From: Proteobacteria bacterium UBA2133
GTDB taxonomy: Bacteria; Pseudomonadota; Gammaproteobacteria; Arenicellales; UBA868
Direction: 5' to 3'
DNA: 35,955 nt
NCBI GenBank assembly: GCA_002327725.1
Contig: DCXP01000080.1
Location: 1 to 35,955, forward strand
This document shows positions 1 through 6,755 of the stretch, piece by piece. A program made the translations under genes and the position numbers. Every line of letters begins with the position of its first letter. The first letter of the stretch is position 1. The notes below the pieces were generated by a model that saw only the letters and a program-made list of their open reading frames with translations, was not told the origin of the DNA and ran no database searches.

Positions 1-84
1 CTCCCGGATGCGGTCTACCGGCCGACCGTAAATCCGGTAATCCTTTCCGAGATCATGAACCGATATGGCATGCTCAGAGGACAT
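1..84 (-). CDS. wzt: Polysaccharide ABC transporter ATP-binding protein (Wzt-like), N-terminal 28 codons only
   Basis: Only the first 28 codons are inside the window; the gene runs off the left edge. The ATG is at 84 and the peptide reads MSSEHAISVHDLGKDYRIYG, then RPVDRIRE. A beta strand followed by a 'K-YR-Y--P-DR--E' pattern is how Wzt/KpsT/TagH-type ATPases begin, just before the Walker A region, which is not seen here. It overlaps the 3' end of the upstream permease gene by 11 bp, the usual coupled wzm-wzt arrangement. Together they would form the inner-membrane exporter for a lipid-linked polysaccharide such as O antigen. Whether the protein carries the C-terminal carbohydrate-binding domain that reads chain-end modifications cannot be seen. 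The identification rests on context and a short match. Confidence 0.75.
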   Translation of the reverse strand, partial: MSSEHAISVHDLGKDYRIYGRPVDRIRE

Positions 85-916
85 CGGCAAATCCCTTTCG
101 CGTCTTCTGAAACCAGGCGAGCGATAGCCAGGCAGCCGCAATAGCCGCCAGCGTGTAGAGCGTGAGTCCGGACCAGTCCGGCAACTCACCCCACAACACC
201 ACCGCCCGAAACTGCTCGATGATGTAAGTCAGGGGATTAAGATACAAAAGCGGCTGAAACTCTTCCGGCAACGCTGACTTTGGATACAGAATCGGCGCCA
301 TAAAGAAAAGGACCGTACTCAGCAGGCCCATCATCTGGGCAATATCCTTCAGGTAGACCGCGGTTGCCGCGATCAGCCACCCTACTGCTATACATACAAA
401 TACCAGCGCAAATAGCGGAATCGGAAAAAGGATCGCAGTCCATGGAATGCCTCCTTGGGCAATAAGCAAGTAGGCGAGAAGGATTCCGGTACTGATGACA
501 CCCTGGAAAAAGGCGCTGATCACCGTAACCCAAGGCAACGCCTCCAGCGGAAACACCACCTTCTTGACGTACTGCGGATTACTGACGATCAGAGTAGAGG
601 CTTGCGTCAGGCACTCAGCCAGAATGCCATGGACTAACATGCCGGAGAACAGAATGGCCGCAAATTCTGCATTACCACCGCTCTGGGATGTCCAGCGCAC
701 CTGAAGGATGGTACCGAAAACAAAGGTATAGACCGCAAGCAGCAGCAGAGGTGTGAGCAGGGACCAGAGCAGTCCCAGTATGGTACCCCGATAACGGCCC
801 AGAATTGCCCTTTTGGCCAACTGTCCAATGACAAAACGGTGCTCGATCAGACTCCCGGGGATGTGCAGTGGGTCGGAGCGATGAGGTGATGATGATCGCA
901 ATGTCTTTCTCGGCAA
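74..916 (-). CDS. wzm: ABC-2 type polysaccharide export permease (Wzm-like)
   Basis: Integral membrane half of an ABC exporter that moves undecaprenol-linked polysaccharide (O antigen, capsule or teichoic-acid-like chains) across the inner membrane. The 280-residue length fits the Wzm/KpsM/TagG family (about 260-290). The N-terminal segment with LAKRAILGRYRGTILGLLWS (about residues 33-52) is the characteristic amphipathic entry into the first membrane helix, and about six hydrophobic segments follow, including a YLKDIAQMMGLL stretch in the central cytoplasmic part. The start is uncertain: the longest frame opens with TTG at 916, 24 nt after the rmlA stop, preceded by a purine-rich AAAGAGAAAGAGA; a second in-frame TTG lies at 901. 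Its 3' end overlaps the wzt start. It is the last complete gene of the surface-polysaccharide cluster in the window. Confidence 0.9.
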   Translation of the reverse strand: MPRKTLRSSSPHRSDPLHIPGSLIEHRFVIGQLAKRAILGRYRGTILGLLWSLLTPLLLLAVYTFVFGTILQVRWTSQSGGNAEFAAILFSGMLVHGILAECLTQASTLIVSNPQYVKKVVFPLEALPWVTVISAFFQGVISTGILLAYLLIAQGGIPWTAILFPIPLFALVFVCIAVGWLIAATAVYLKDIAQMMGLLSTVLFFMAPILYPKSALPEEFQPLLYLNPLTYIIEQFRAVVLWGELPDWSGLTLYTLAAIAAAWLSLAWFQKTRKGFADVL

Positions 917-940
917 TCTCTTTCTCTTTTTGCTGGGCTT

Positions 941-1828
941 TTACGTCGAGCCGGAATGCTGCTCCTCGACGATCTCTCGAAGATAGTTCCCGTAAGTACT
1001 CTTGCCAAGTCCCCCCGCGAGTGCCGCGAGGGCATCCACGTCGATGTAGCCCATTCGGAATGCAATCTCCTCAGGACAGCAGATTTTCGTTCCCTGGCGA
1101 GCCTCAAGCGTCTCAATAAATACAGAAGCCTGCAATAAGGATTCGTGAGTGCCGGTATCAAGCCACGCGGTGCCGCGACCGAGCAACTCCACGTTCAGAC
1201 TGTCCTCCTCGAGATAAATCCGGTTGAGATCCGTGATCTCCAGTTCTCCCCGGGCTGAAGGCTTCAGGGAGCGGGCATACCCGGCCGCATTCTGATCGTA
1301 AAAATACAATCCGGTGACAGCATAGCGTGAACGGGGTCGCGCCGGCTTTTCCTCAAGGGTCTCGGCCTTTCCTTCTGAGTCAAAGCTGACGACGCCGTAC
1401 CGCTCAGGATCCTTCACCCGGTATGCAAACACCGTTGCACCGTGTTTCAAATCACGCGCTCGCTGCTGCAAGACGCCAGAAAGCTGATGCCCGTAGAAGA
1501 TATTGTCCCCCAGTATCAACGAGCACGGACCGTTGCCCACAAACTCCGAGCCGATGATCAGCGCCTGGGCAAGACCATCCGGAGAAGGCTGCACAGCATA
1601 AGCTAGATTGAGACCCCACTGTTCACCTGTACCTAAAAGCTCCTGGAAACGTGGGGTATCCTGCGGTGTTGAAATCAGCATAATGTCCCGGATACCCGCG
1701 AGCATCAGAACACTCAACGGATAGTAGATCATCGGCTTATCGTAAACCGGCAGCAACTGCTTCGAAATGACTTGGGTAACCGGCGCCAGCCGGGTACCAG
1801 CACCCCCGGCCAATATCAGACCTCTCAT
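941..1828 (-). CDS. rmlA: Glucose-1-phosphate thymidylyltransferase
   Basis: Makes dTDP-glucose from dTTP and glucose-1-phosphate, the first step toward dTDP-L-rhamnose and other dTDP-6-deoxyhexoses. From the ATG at 1828 the protein is 295 residues, the usual RmlA length, and starts directly with the nucleotide-binding loop MRGLILAGGAGTRLAPVTQ followed by KQLLPVYDKPMIYYPLS. The internal EITDLNRIYLEE and GTAWLDTGTHESLL segments are also typical of RmlA. The frame stays open for 44 codons upstream, but those lie inside rmlB and read as shadow sequence, so the ATG at 1828 is preferred; it overlaps the rmlB stop in an ATGA. In the window it is paired only with rmlB: rmlC and rmlD are not seen, so the final sugar is not fixed by this sequence. 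Confidence 0.96.
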   Translation of the reverse strand: MRGLILAGGAGTRLAPVTQVISKQLLPVYDKPMIYYPLSVLMLAGIRDIMLISTPQDTPRFQELLGTGEQWGLNLAYAVQPSPDGLAQALIIGSEFVGNGPCSLILGDNIFYGHQLSGVLQQRARDLKHGATVFAYRVKDPERYGVVSFDSEGKAETLEEKPARPRSRYAVTGLYFYDQNAAGYARSLKPSARGELEITDLNRIYLEEDSLNVELLGRGTAWLDTGTHESLLQASVFIETLEARQGTKICCPEEIAFRMGYIDVDALAALAGGLGKSTYGNYLREIVEEQHSGST

Positions 1829-2937
1829 ACAGAACCTCCAAGCCCCAACCGCTTTGCCGCCGAACTTGCCCCGCCGACGGTATCGACCCAATCCTGATTT
1901 CCAAGATACCACTCGATCGTGCGACGGATTCCTGTCTCGAACTCCTCCTGTGGCTGCCAACCGAGTTCCGTTTTTATTCTTGTAGCGTCGATCGCATACC
2001 TGAAATCATGGCCAGGCCGATCCTGGACGAAAGTAATCAGGTCTGCATACCTCCCGGTCTTCCGGGGTCTTAACTCATCCAGCACCCGACATATCGTCTC
2101 GACCACCTCGAGGTTGGTCCGCTCGGAGTCGCCCCCGATATTGTAGGTCCGCCCACGCTCGCCACAACTCATCACTGTGACAAGCGCGCGGGCGTGGTCA
2201 TCGACAAACAACCAGTCACGGATGTTATCGCCCGCACCGTAAACGGGAATCGCGTCCTCTGACATTGCCCGGTGAATCACGACCGGGATGAGTTTTTCCG
2301 GGTACTGATAGGGGCCGTAGTTATTCGAGCAGTTGGAAACCACCGCATCGATCCCGAAAGTTTCCGCCCAGGCACGGACAAGGTGATCTGAGGATGCCTT
2401 GCTCGCAGAGTAGGGAGAGTTCGGCTGATAGGGTGACTCTTCGTGAAACAGGCCGCTCGGGCCTAACGCCCCGTACACCTCATCGGTCGAAATATGATGG
2501 AACCGCACCCTCCGCCGCCCTTCGGCCCGGCCCTCATCCTCAGCGCGGACCGCCTCAAGGAGATTGTAGGTGCCTTCGATATTGGTACTGATGAAGTCGC
2601 CCGGCCCATCGATAGATCGATCCACGTGAGACTCGGCGGCCAAATGCATGATCGCATCGGGCCGGTAATCGCTCACCAGCTGCTGCACCTTGCGGGCGTC
2701 CCGGATATCCGCATTTTCATGGTGGTAGCCCGGATAGCGGGCCTCATTGACCAAGGTAGCCTCGTTGCCGGCATAGGTCAGGATGTCAATATTGATAATC
2801 TGCGCGTATTGTTCCGCCACCAGGTGCCGGATTACAGCCGAGCCGATAAAGCCGGCACCGCCCGTAACCATGACACAACAGTCCTTCGCGCCGGGTAGCG
2901 CCTCGGATGCCACTGCGTTCACAGAATCTTCTGTCAT
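1825..2937 (-). CDS. rmlB: dTDP-glucose 4,6-dehydratase
   Basis: Converts dTDP-glucose to dTDP-4-keto-6-deoxyglucose, using bound NAD. It is an extended SDR enzyme: the Rossmann motif is MVTGGAGFIGSAVIRHL, the catalytic acid pair sits in HISTDEVYGALG, and the active-site YxxxK is YSASKASSDHL. With the ATG at 2937 (MTEDSVNA) it has 370 residues, about 15 more than typical because of an N-terminal extension before the Rossmann strand. An AGG lies 8 nt before this ATG. A TTG at 2943 would add two codons but leaves too little spacing, and an ATG at 2871 would start right at the Rossmann strand. It begins 9 nt after the hldD stop and is coupled to rmlA by a 4-bp overlap. Confidence 0.95.
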   Translation of the reverse strand: MTEDSVNAVASEALPGAKDCCVMVTGGAGFIGSAVIRHLVAEQYAQIINIDILTYAGNEATLVNEARYPGYHHENADIRDARKVQQLVSDYRPDAIMHLAAESHVDRSIDGPGDFISTNIEGTYNLLEAVRAEDEGRAEGRRRVRFHHISTDEVYGALGPSGLFHEESPYQPNSPYSASKASSDHLVRAWAETFGIDAVVSNCSNNYGPYQYPEKLIPVVIHRAMSEDAIPVYGAGDNIRDWLFVDDHARALVTVMSCGERGRTYNIGGDSERTNLEVVETICRVLDELRPRKTGRYADLITFVQDRPGHDFRYAIDATRIKTELGWQPQEEFETGIRRTIEWYLGNQDWVDTVGGASSAAKRLGLGGSV

Positions 2938-2946
2938 CTTCAAAAC

Positions 2947-3948
2947 CTAGGTGGCCCTCAACGCCGTATACAAGTGTGCAGCATAGCGTCCCACCCCTTC
3001 GTCGACGTCGGTCCAGGGGCCGGAGCAACCGGCCGCTAGCAACTTGTCAATTGACGCTTCCGTGAAGCTTTGATACTTGCCCTGCAGAGCCTCCGGCATT
3101 GCAAAGTAGTTCAGGCGCTTGTCACGTTGCGCCTGATCAAGAGTTATCGCGCTTTCGCCGTCGACATGCCGGCAAGCGTTGATGACCGCCAGCGCAACGT
3201 CGTTGAAACTGCGAGCCTTGCCGGTTCCTACATTGAATATTCCACTCAGGCCGGAGTTTCTCAGAAAAAAGAGATTCGCCCGAACCGCGTCGTCAACATG
3301 GATGAAGTCGCGCCGTTGCTCACCAGGACCGTAGCCGTCGCTGCCCTCAAAAAGACGTACCGAACCGGTTTCAAAATATTGATGAGTGAGATGCCAGGCG
3401 ACCGATGCCATTCGTCCTTTGTGCGCCTCCCGGGGGCCGTAGACGTTGAAATAGCGCAGTCCAACCAACTGCGTCGATGTGTCACTGTGGTTTTGAAACG
3501 CGTAACGGTCGAACAATGTTTTGGAAAACGCATAAGCATTGAGCGGGTGCTCGTTTTCCGCTGATTCCACAAAAGGGCCATCTGAACCATATACCGATGC
3601 CGACGAGGCGTAAATCAGCGGTATCCCTGAGGCCGAACAGGCTTTCAGCACTGTCTTTGAGTACTCATAGTTCACATTCATGAGGTAGCGTCCGTCAGAC
3701 ACCATGGTGTCTGAACAGGCGCCCTGATGGAAAACGGCTGTTACCCCCGAGGGTAATCCCGACCTCCTCAGTTCCTCACAGAAATCGTCCTTGTCGAAAA
3801 AATCCGCAATCCTGAGATCGTTGATATTGGCGATTTTGGCGGTGTCAGACAGATCATCAACCAGGATGACCTCCGTTCCACCAGTCGCATTCAACGCTGC
3901 AATCAGGTTCGACCCGATGAATCCAGCCCCTCCGGTGACGACGAACAT
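2947..3948 (-). CDS. hldD: ADP-L-glycero-D-manno-heptose 6-epimerase
   Basis: Final step of ADP-L-glycero-beta-D-manno-heptose synthesis, the donor for the LPS inner core. It has the family's 333-residue length and starts at the Rossmann motif MFVVTGGAGFIGSNLIAAL. Other family features are FHQGACSDTM, YASSASVYG and the catalytic tyrosine/lysine in NAYAFSKTLFDRYAF. GLRYFNVYGPRE and the substrate-end segment YGPGEQRRDFIHVDDAV complete the match to HldD/RfaD. The ATG at 3948 is 5 nt after the heptose kinase stop, so both heptose steps are co-translated. The gene sits between nucleotide-sugar genes, in line with a combined LPS core plus O-antigen precursor operon. Confidence 0.96.
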   Translation of the reverse strand: MFVVTGGAGFIGSNLIAALNATGGTEVILVDDLSDTAKIANINDLRIADFFDKDDFCEELRRSGLPSGVTAVFHQGACSDTMVSDGRYLMNVNYEYSKTVLKACSASGIPLIYASSASVYGSDGPFVESAENEHPLNAYAFSKTLFDRYAFQNHSDTSTQLVGLRYFNVYGPREAHKGRMASVAWHLTHQYFETGSVRLFEGSDGYGPGEQRRDFIHVDDAVRANLFFLRNSGLSGIFNVGTGKARSFNDVALAVINACRHVDGESAITLDQAQRDKRLNYFAMPEALQGKYQSFTEASIDKLLAAGCSGPWTDVDEGVGRYAAHLYTALRAT

Positions 3949-3953
3949 ACCGA

Positions 3954-4904
3954 TCAGCCCTGTGTTGAAGCCAGATTAAGGTCAGACTTACGGACTACGC
4001 TGGTGCCAAACCGGCCGACCACCGCACTGGCGCCGAGTGTTGCCCAGTTGATGCATTCGGCCCACCCGAGTTCCAGGGCTATCCCAACCGCCACGACTGC
4101 AACGACGGTATCCCCTGCACCGCTGACATCAAACACCTCCCGGGCGGCAGCATCCTGGTGCAGCACCTCTCCCGTAGAAAGAAACAGGGTCATACCCTCT
4201 TCGCCCCGGGTTACCAGGAGTCCGGACAGTTCAGCTTCTTGGACCAGTTCCCTGGCGGTGTCGGCAAAACGCGCATCCTGGGTGGATACGCCCGTCGCCA
4301 GCGCAAATTCATCACGATTTGGCGTTACCAGAGTGGCGCCCCGGTACCGAGCATAATCCGCCCCTCTCGGATCGACGATGACCGGAGTCTGACGCTCCTT
4401 GGCCGCTTCGATCATCTCTTCGATATGGGCAAGCCCGCCTTTCCCATAGTCTGAAATAACCACGGAATCCACACCCTTGCTGATCGCTCGAAAGTCGGCA
4501 ACACTCTGTTCCAGCAACTCTACGCTCGGGCGGAACTCAAAATCAGCTCGCAGTAACTGCTGATTGCGAGCGACAATGCGCAACTTCTCTGTCGTTCGCC
4601 CCCCTGCATCAATATGCAGATGTCGGTCGACGCCTGCACGTGCGAGTATTTCGCTAAGCCGACGCCCCGCGTCATCGTCACCAACAAATGAGAGGAGTTC
4701 GCAGCGAGCACCGAGTGAGGTGATATTGGCAGCGACATTTCCCGCACCCCCTGCACACTCTTTAACGTCAGCAACATTGACGACCGGGACCGGTGCTTCG
4801 GGTGAGATTCTGTTGACCTCTCCTACCCAGTAGCGATCCAGCATCGTATCGCCCACCACCAGTGTACGCAGTGAGCGGATTCGATCGAGAATTTGCGTGT
4901 CCAT
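3954..4904 (-). CDS. hldA: D-glycero-beta-D-manno-heptose-7-phosphate kinase, single-domain (HldA/RfaE domain I type)
   Basis: PfkB-family kinase that phosphorylates C1 of heptose-7-phosphate for the LPS inner-core precursor. The opening TLVVGDTMLDRYWVGEVNRI followed by SPEAPVPVV is diagnostic of the RfaE kinase domain, and the ATP/catalytic-base motif DVSGAGDTVVAV near the C terminus is the PfkB signature with its aspartate present. The protein is 316 residues and stops at the end of the kinase domain. The cytidylyltransferase half found in the bifunctional 477-residue E. coli HldE is absent, and no separate hldC-type gene is in the window. A TTG six bases upstream (4910) would add two codons; the ATG at 4904 is preferred. 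It lies 16 nt after the ugd stop and 5 nt before hldD. Confidence 0.93.
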   Translation of the reverse strand: MDTQILDRIRSLRTLVVGDTMLDRYWVGEVNRISPEAPVPVVNVADVKECAGGAGNVAANITSLGARCELLSFVGDDDAGRRLSEILARAGVDRHLHIDAGGRTTEKLRIVARNQQLLRADFEFRPSVELLEQSVADFRAISKGVDSVVISDYGKGGLAHIEEMIEAAKERQTPVIVDPRGADYARYRGATLVTPNRDEFALATGVSTQDARFADTARELVQEAELSGLLVTRGEEGMTLFLSTGEVLHQDAAAREVFDVSGAGDTVVAVVAVGIALELGWAECINWATLGASAVVGRFGTSVVRKSDLNLASTQG

Positions 4905-4920
4905 AATCAATCGGGCGGGG

Positions 4921-6258
4921 CTAACAGGGCAGAATGGGCTGGCGGCCGATGCTGTAGTAATCGAGGCCGTTGCGACTCACCAGCTCCGGATCGAAGACAT
5001 TGCGTCCATCAAAAATGACCGGGCCACGAAGCATGTCATGGAGTCTCTGAAGATCGGGACTTCGGAATGCCTTCCACTCTGTCAGCAGTAAAAGCGCATC
5101 CGCCCCCTCGACCACGCTGTAGAGGTCAGGACCGAACACCAGCCCGGGAACATCAGCAAGTTGCCCCCGGGCTTCTTCCATCGCGATCGGATCGAAGGCG
5201 CAAACTGTTGCCCCCCGTCGGCACAACTCCCGGATTATCACGCCGCTGGGTGCCTCGCGCATGTCGTCAGTATTAGGTTTGAAAGCAAGGCCCCACACGG
5301 CAAAATGATGCCCGCTGAGATCCTCTCCGAATCGGGAAATGACTTTCTCTATGAGGCTGAACTTCTGGGCGTGGTTGACGGCCTCCACCGCATTTAAAAT
5401 CTTGGGTTCAATGCCATTGGCGTCTGCCGTTCTCGCGAGTGCCTGAACGTCTTTGGGAAAACAGGATCCTCCGTAGCCGCAGCCCGGATAGATAAAGTGA
5501 TATCCGATTCTGGGATCGGAGCCGATGCCCACCCGAACTGTTTCGATATCCGCACCGACCCGCTCAGCGATGTTTGCCAGTTCATTCATAAACGAGATCT
5601 TGGTCGCCAGCATCGCATTGGCCGCATATTTGGTCAGTTCCGCCGACGGAAGATCCATAAACAGCAAGCGGTCGTGGCTCCGGTTAAACGGTGCATAAAG
5701 CTCTCTCATCAGTTGCCTGGGTCGATCATCGTCCGCACCGATAACAATCCGGTCCGGCTTGAGAAAATCCTCAATGGCCGCCCCCTCTTTGAGAAATTCC
5801 GGATTCGACACCACTGAGAAATCGACCTGGACACCCCGAGCGTGCAGCCGGGACTGAATCTCCGCGCGAACCTTAGCCGCGGTCCCTACCGGAACTGTGG
5901 ACTTGTTGATAACCACCCGGTATTCGGTCAGGGCATCACCAATACCGCGGGCCACGGCCAGAACGTGCTGCAGGTCGGCCGCTCCATCCTCACCCGGGGG
6001 CGTTCCGACCGCGATAAGTAGCGCCTCCCCAAATGCAACCCCGTCGCTTAAATCAGTGGTGAACTGAAGTCGCCCATCCGCTATGTTTGCCGTGATGAGT
6101 TCTTCCAGGCCGGGTTCGTAAATCGGAATCCTGCCGCTCTTGAGACTTTCAATTTTCTCTGCGTCCGCATCCATGCACAGGACGTGATTGCCCACATCGG
6201 CGAGACACGCGCCCGACACCAGGCCAACATAACCGCTGCCAACGATAGTCACTTTCAT
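4921..6258 (-). CDS. ugd: UDP-glucose 6-dehydrogenase
   Basis: Oxidises UDP-glucose twice with NAD to give UDP-glucuronate, a precursor for acidic surface sugars, UDP-galacturonate or UDP-Ara4N. The protein is 445 residues from the ATG at 6258, which has AGGGA 9 nt upstream; a TTG at 6267 would add three codons. The N-terminal Rossmann motif is MKVTIVGSGYVGLVSGACLA. The catalytic cysteine sits in FIYPGCGYGGSCFPKDVQAL, the middle domain carries NPEFLKEGAAIEDF, and the C-terminal UDP-binding domain has VWGLAFKPNTDDMREAPS. It is the first gene of the polysaccharide block and is separated from comEA by an intrinsic terminator, so it probably opens its own transcription unit. Confidence 0.96.
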   Translation of the reverse strand: MKVTIVGSGYVGLVSGACLADVGNHVLCMDADAEKIESLKSGRIPIYEPGLEELITANIADGRLQFTTDLSDGVAFGEALLIAVGTPPGEDGAADLQHVLAVARGIGDALTEYRVVINKSTVPVGTAAKVRAEIQSRLHARGVQVDFSVVSNPEFLKEGAAIEDFLKPDRIVIGADDDRPRQLMRELYAPFNRSHDRLLFMDLPSAELTKYAANAMLATKISFMNELANIAERVGADIETVRVGIGSDPRIGYHFIYPGCGYGGSCFPKDVQALARTADANGIEPKILNAVEAVNHAQKFSLIEKVISRFGEDLSGHHFAVWGLAFKPNTDDMREAPSGVIIRELCRRGATVCAFDPIAMEEARGQLADVPGLVFGPDLYSVVEGADALLLLTEWKAFRSPDLQRLHDMLRGPVIFDGRNVFDPELVSRNGLDYYSIGRQPILPC

Positions 6259-6295
6259 AGAGCGCAATCCCTACAGGTCGGAAAAAATACCCACC

Positions 6296-6326
6296 AAAAA
6301 GAAAGGGTGCCCTCTCAGACACCCTT
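6296..6326 (-). terminator. Rho-independent terminator after comEA
   Basis: On the minus strand a 7-bp stem AAGGGTG / CACCCTT (right arm 6320-6326, left arm 6303-6309) closes a 10-nt loop and is followed by TTTCTTTTT. It lies 25 nt past the comEA stop and about 37 nt before the ugd start. It would end the lapB-comEA transcript and separate housekeeping genes from the polysaccharide block. Confidence 0.8.
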
Positions 6327-6344
6327 CCCCAATTCCAGTTTCGA

Positions 6345-6372
6345 ATTTTATCAGTTTTGATAGGCTTTTCCA
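6345..6372 (-). promoter_or_regulatory. Possible sigma-70 promoter for ugd overlapping the comEA stop
   Basis: Minus-strand TGGAAA (6367-6372; 4 of 6 consensus positions of a -35), a 16-bp spacer, then TAAAAT (6345-6350) preceded by TGA, which gives an extended -10 (TGnTAAAAT). The TGA is also the comEA stop codon. The expected start near 6338 lies upstream of the terminator hairpin at 6296-6326, so either the leader is attenuated or this match is fortuitous. It was found by eye only. Confidence 0.35.
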
Positions 6373-6644
6373 TCCACGAGCAGTGTCTTTCCGTTTTTTT
6401 CGAGGATTTTCGGACCCACACCGGGAACCTCCAGGAGTTGCCCGGCTGAGGCGAAAGAACCGTTCTCGAGCCGATAGGCAACAATCGCCTCGGCTAGGAC
6501 GGGGCCGACGCCCACGATGTTCTCGGCCAGGCTCTCGGCATCCGCAAGATTGATATCGACCGGATCGGCTTTCGCCAACTGGCCAAAGGCCAGTGTGGCT
6601 GCGAGAAGTGCGCCGGAAATTGTTTTGAAGTTGAGTTGAGACAT
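6351..6644 (-). CDS. comEA: Secreted helix-hairpin-helix protein, ComEA-like
   Basis: A 97-residue protein with a cleavable signal peptide (lysine at residue 7, hydrophobic core ISGALLAATLAFGQLAKA, likely cleavage near residue 26 before DPVDIN). The rest is one ComEA-type DNA-binding module: DINLADAESLA, then the two helix-hairpin-helix turns VGVGPVLAEAIVAYR and VPGVGPKILEKNG. Such short periplasmic proteins bind incoming DNA during natural transformation, or have unassigned periplasmic DNA-binding roles. It lacks the N-terminal SLBB domain of Gram-positive ComEA. An excellent Shine-Dalgarno, AAGGAG, sits 8 nt before the ATG. The gene stands alone between lapB and the terminator, with a structured leader; no other competence gene is nearby. 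Confidence 0.88.
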   Translation of the reverse strand: MSQLNFKTISGALLAATLAFGQLAKADPVDINLADAESLAENIVGVGPVLAEAIVAYRLENGSFASAGQLLEVPGVGPKILEKNGKTLLVDGKAYQN

Positions 6645-6670
6645 TGTCTACGCTCCTTGTAGTCGTGTGT

Positions 6671-6736
6671 TTCAAGAAAACTGCCGCTTTGGACGCGGCG
6701 CTATGCATCTTCCGTTTTCTCTTGAACGACTTCAAG
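6671..6736 (-). promoter_or_regulatory. Overlapping inverted repeats between lapB and comEA (terminator or leader switch)
   Basis: The segment holds three arms of one sequence. On the minus strand CTTGAA-GTCG-TTCAAG (6721-6736) forms a compact hairpin. The same TTCAAG arm, extended as TTCAAGAGAAAAC (6714-6726), is also complementary, with a small bulge, to GTTTTCTTGAA (6671-6681). Inside that larger loop lies GCCGC-GTCCAAA-GCGGC (6683-6699), followed by AGTTTTCTT, which resembles an intrinsic terminator with a short stem. The pairings are mutually exclusive. It may be only a lapB terminator with a matching A-tract, or a switch in the comEA leader. Confidence 0.5.
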
Positions 6737-6755
6737 GTAAATACTTCACAGTACG

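Noticed and set aside
1829..1960. 44-codon N-terminal extension of RmlA
   Set aside because: Reads as arginine-rich shadow of rmlB and has no family match; the ATG at 1828 starts right at the nucleotide-binding motif and makes an ATGA overlap.
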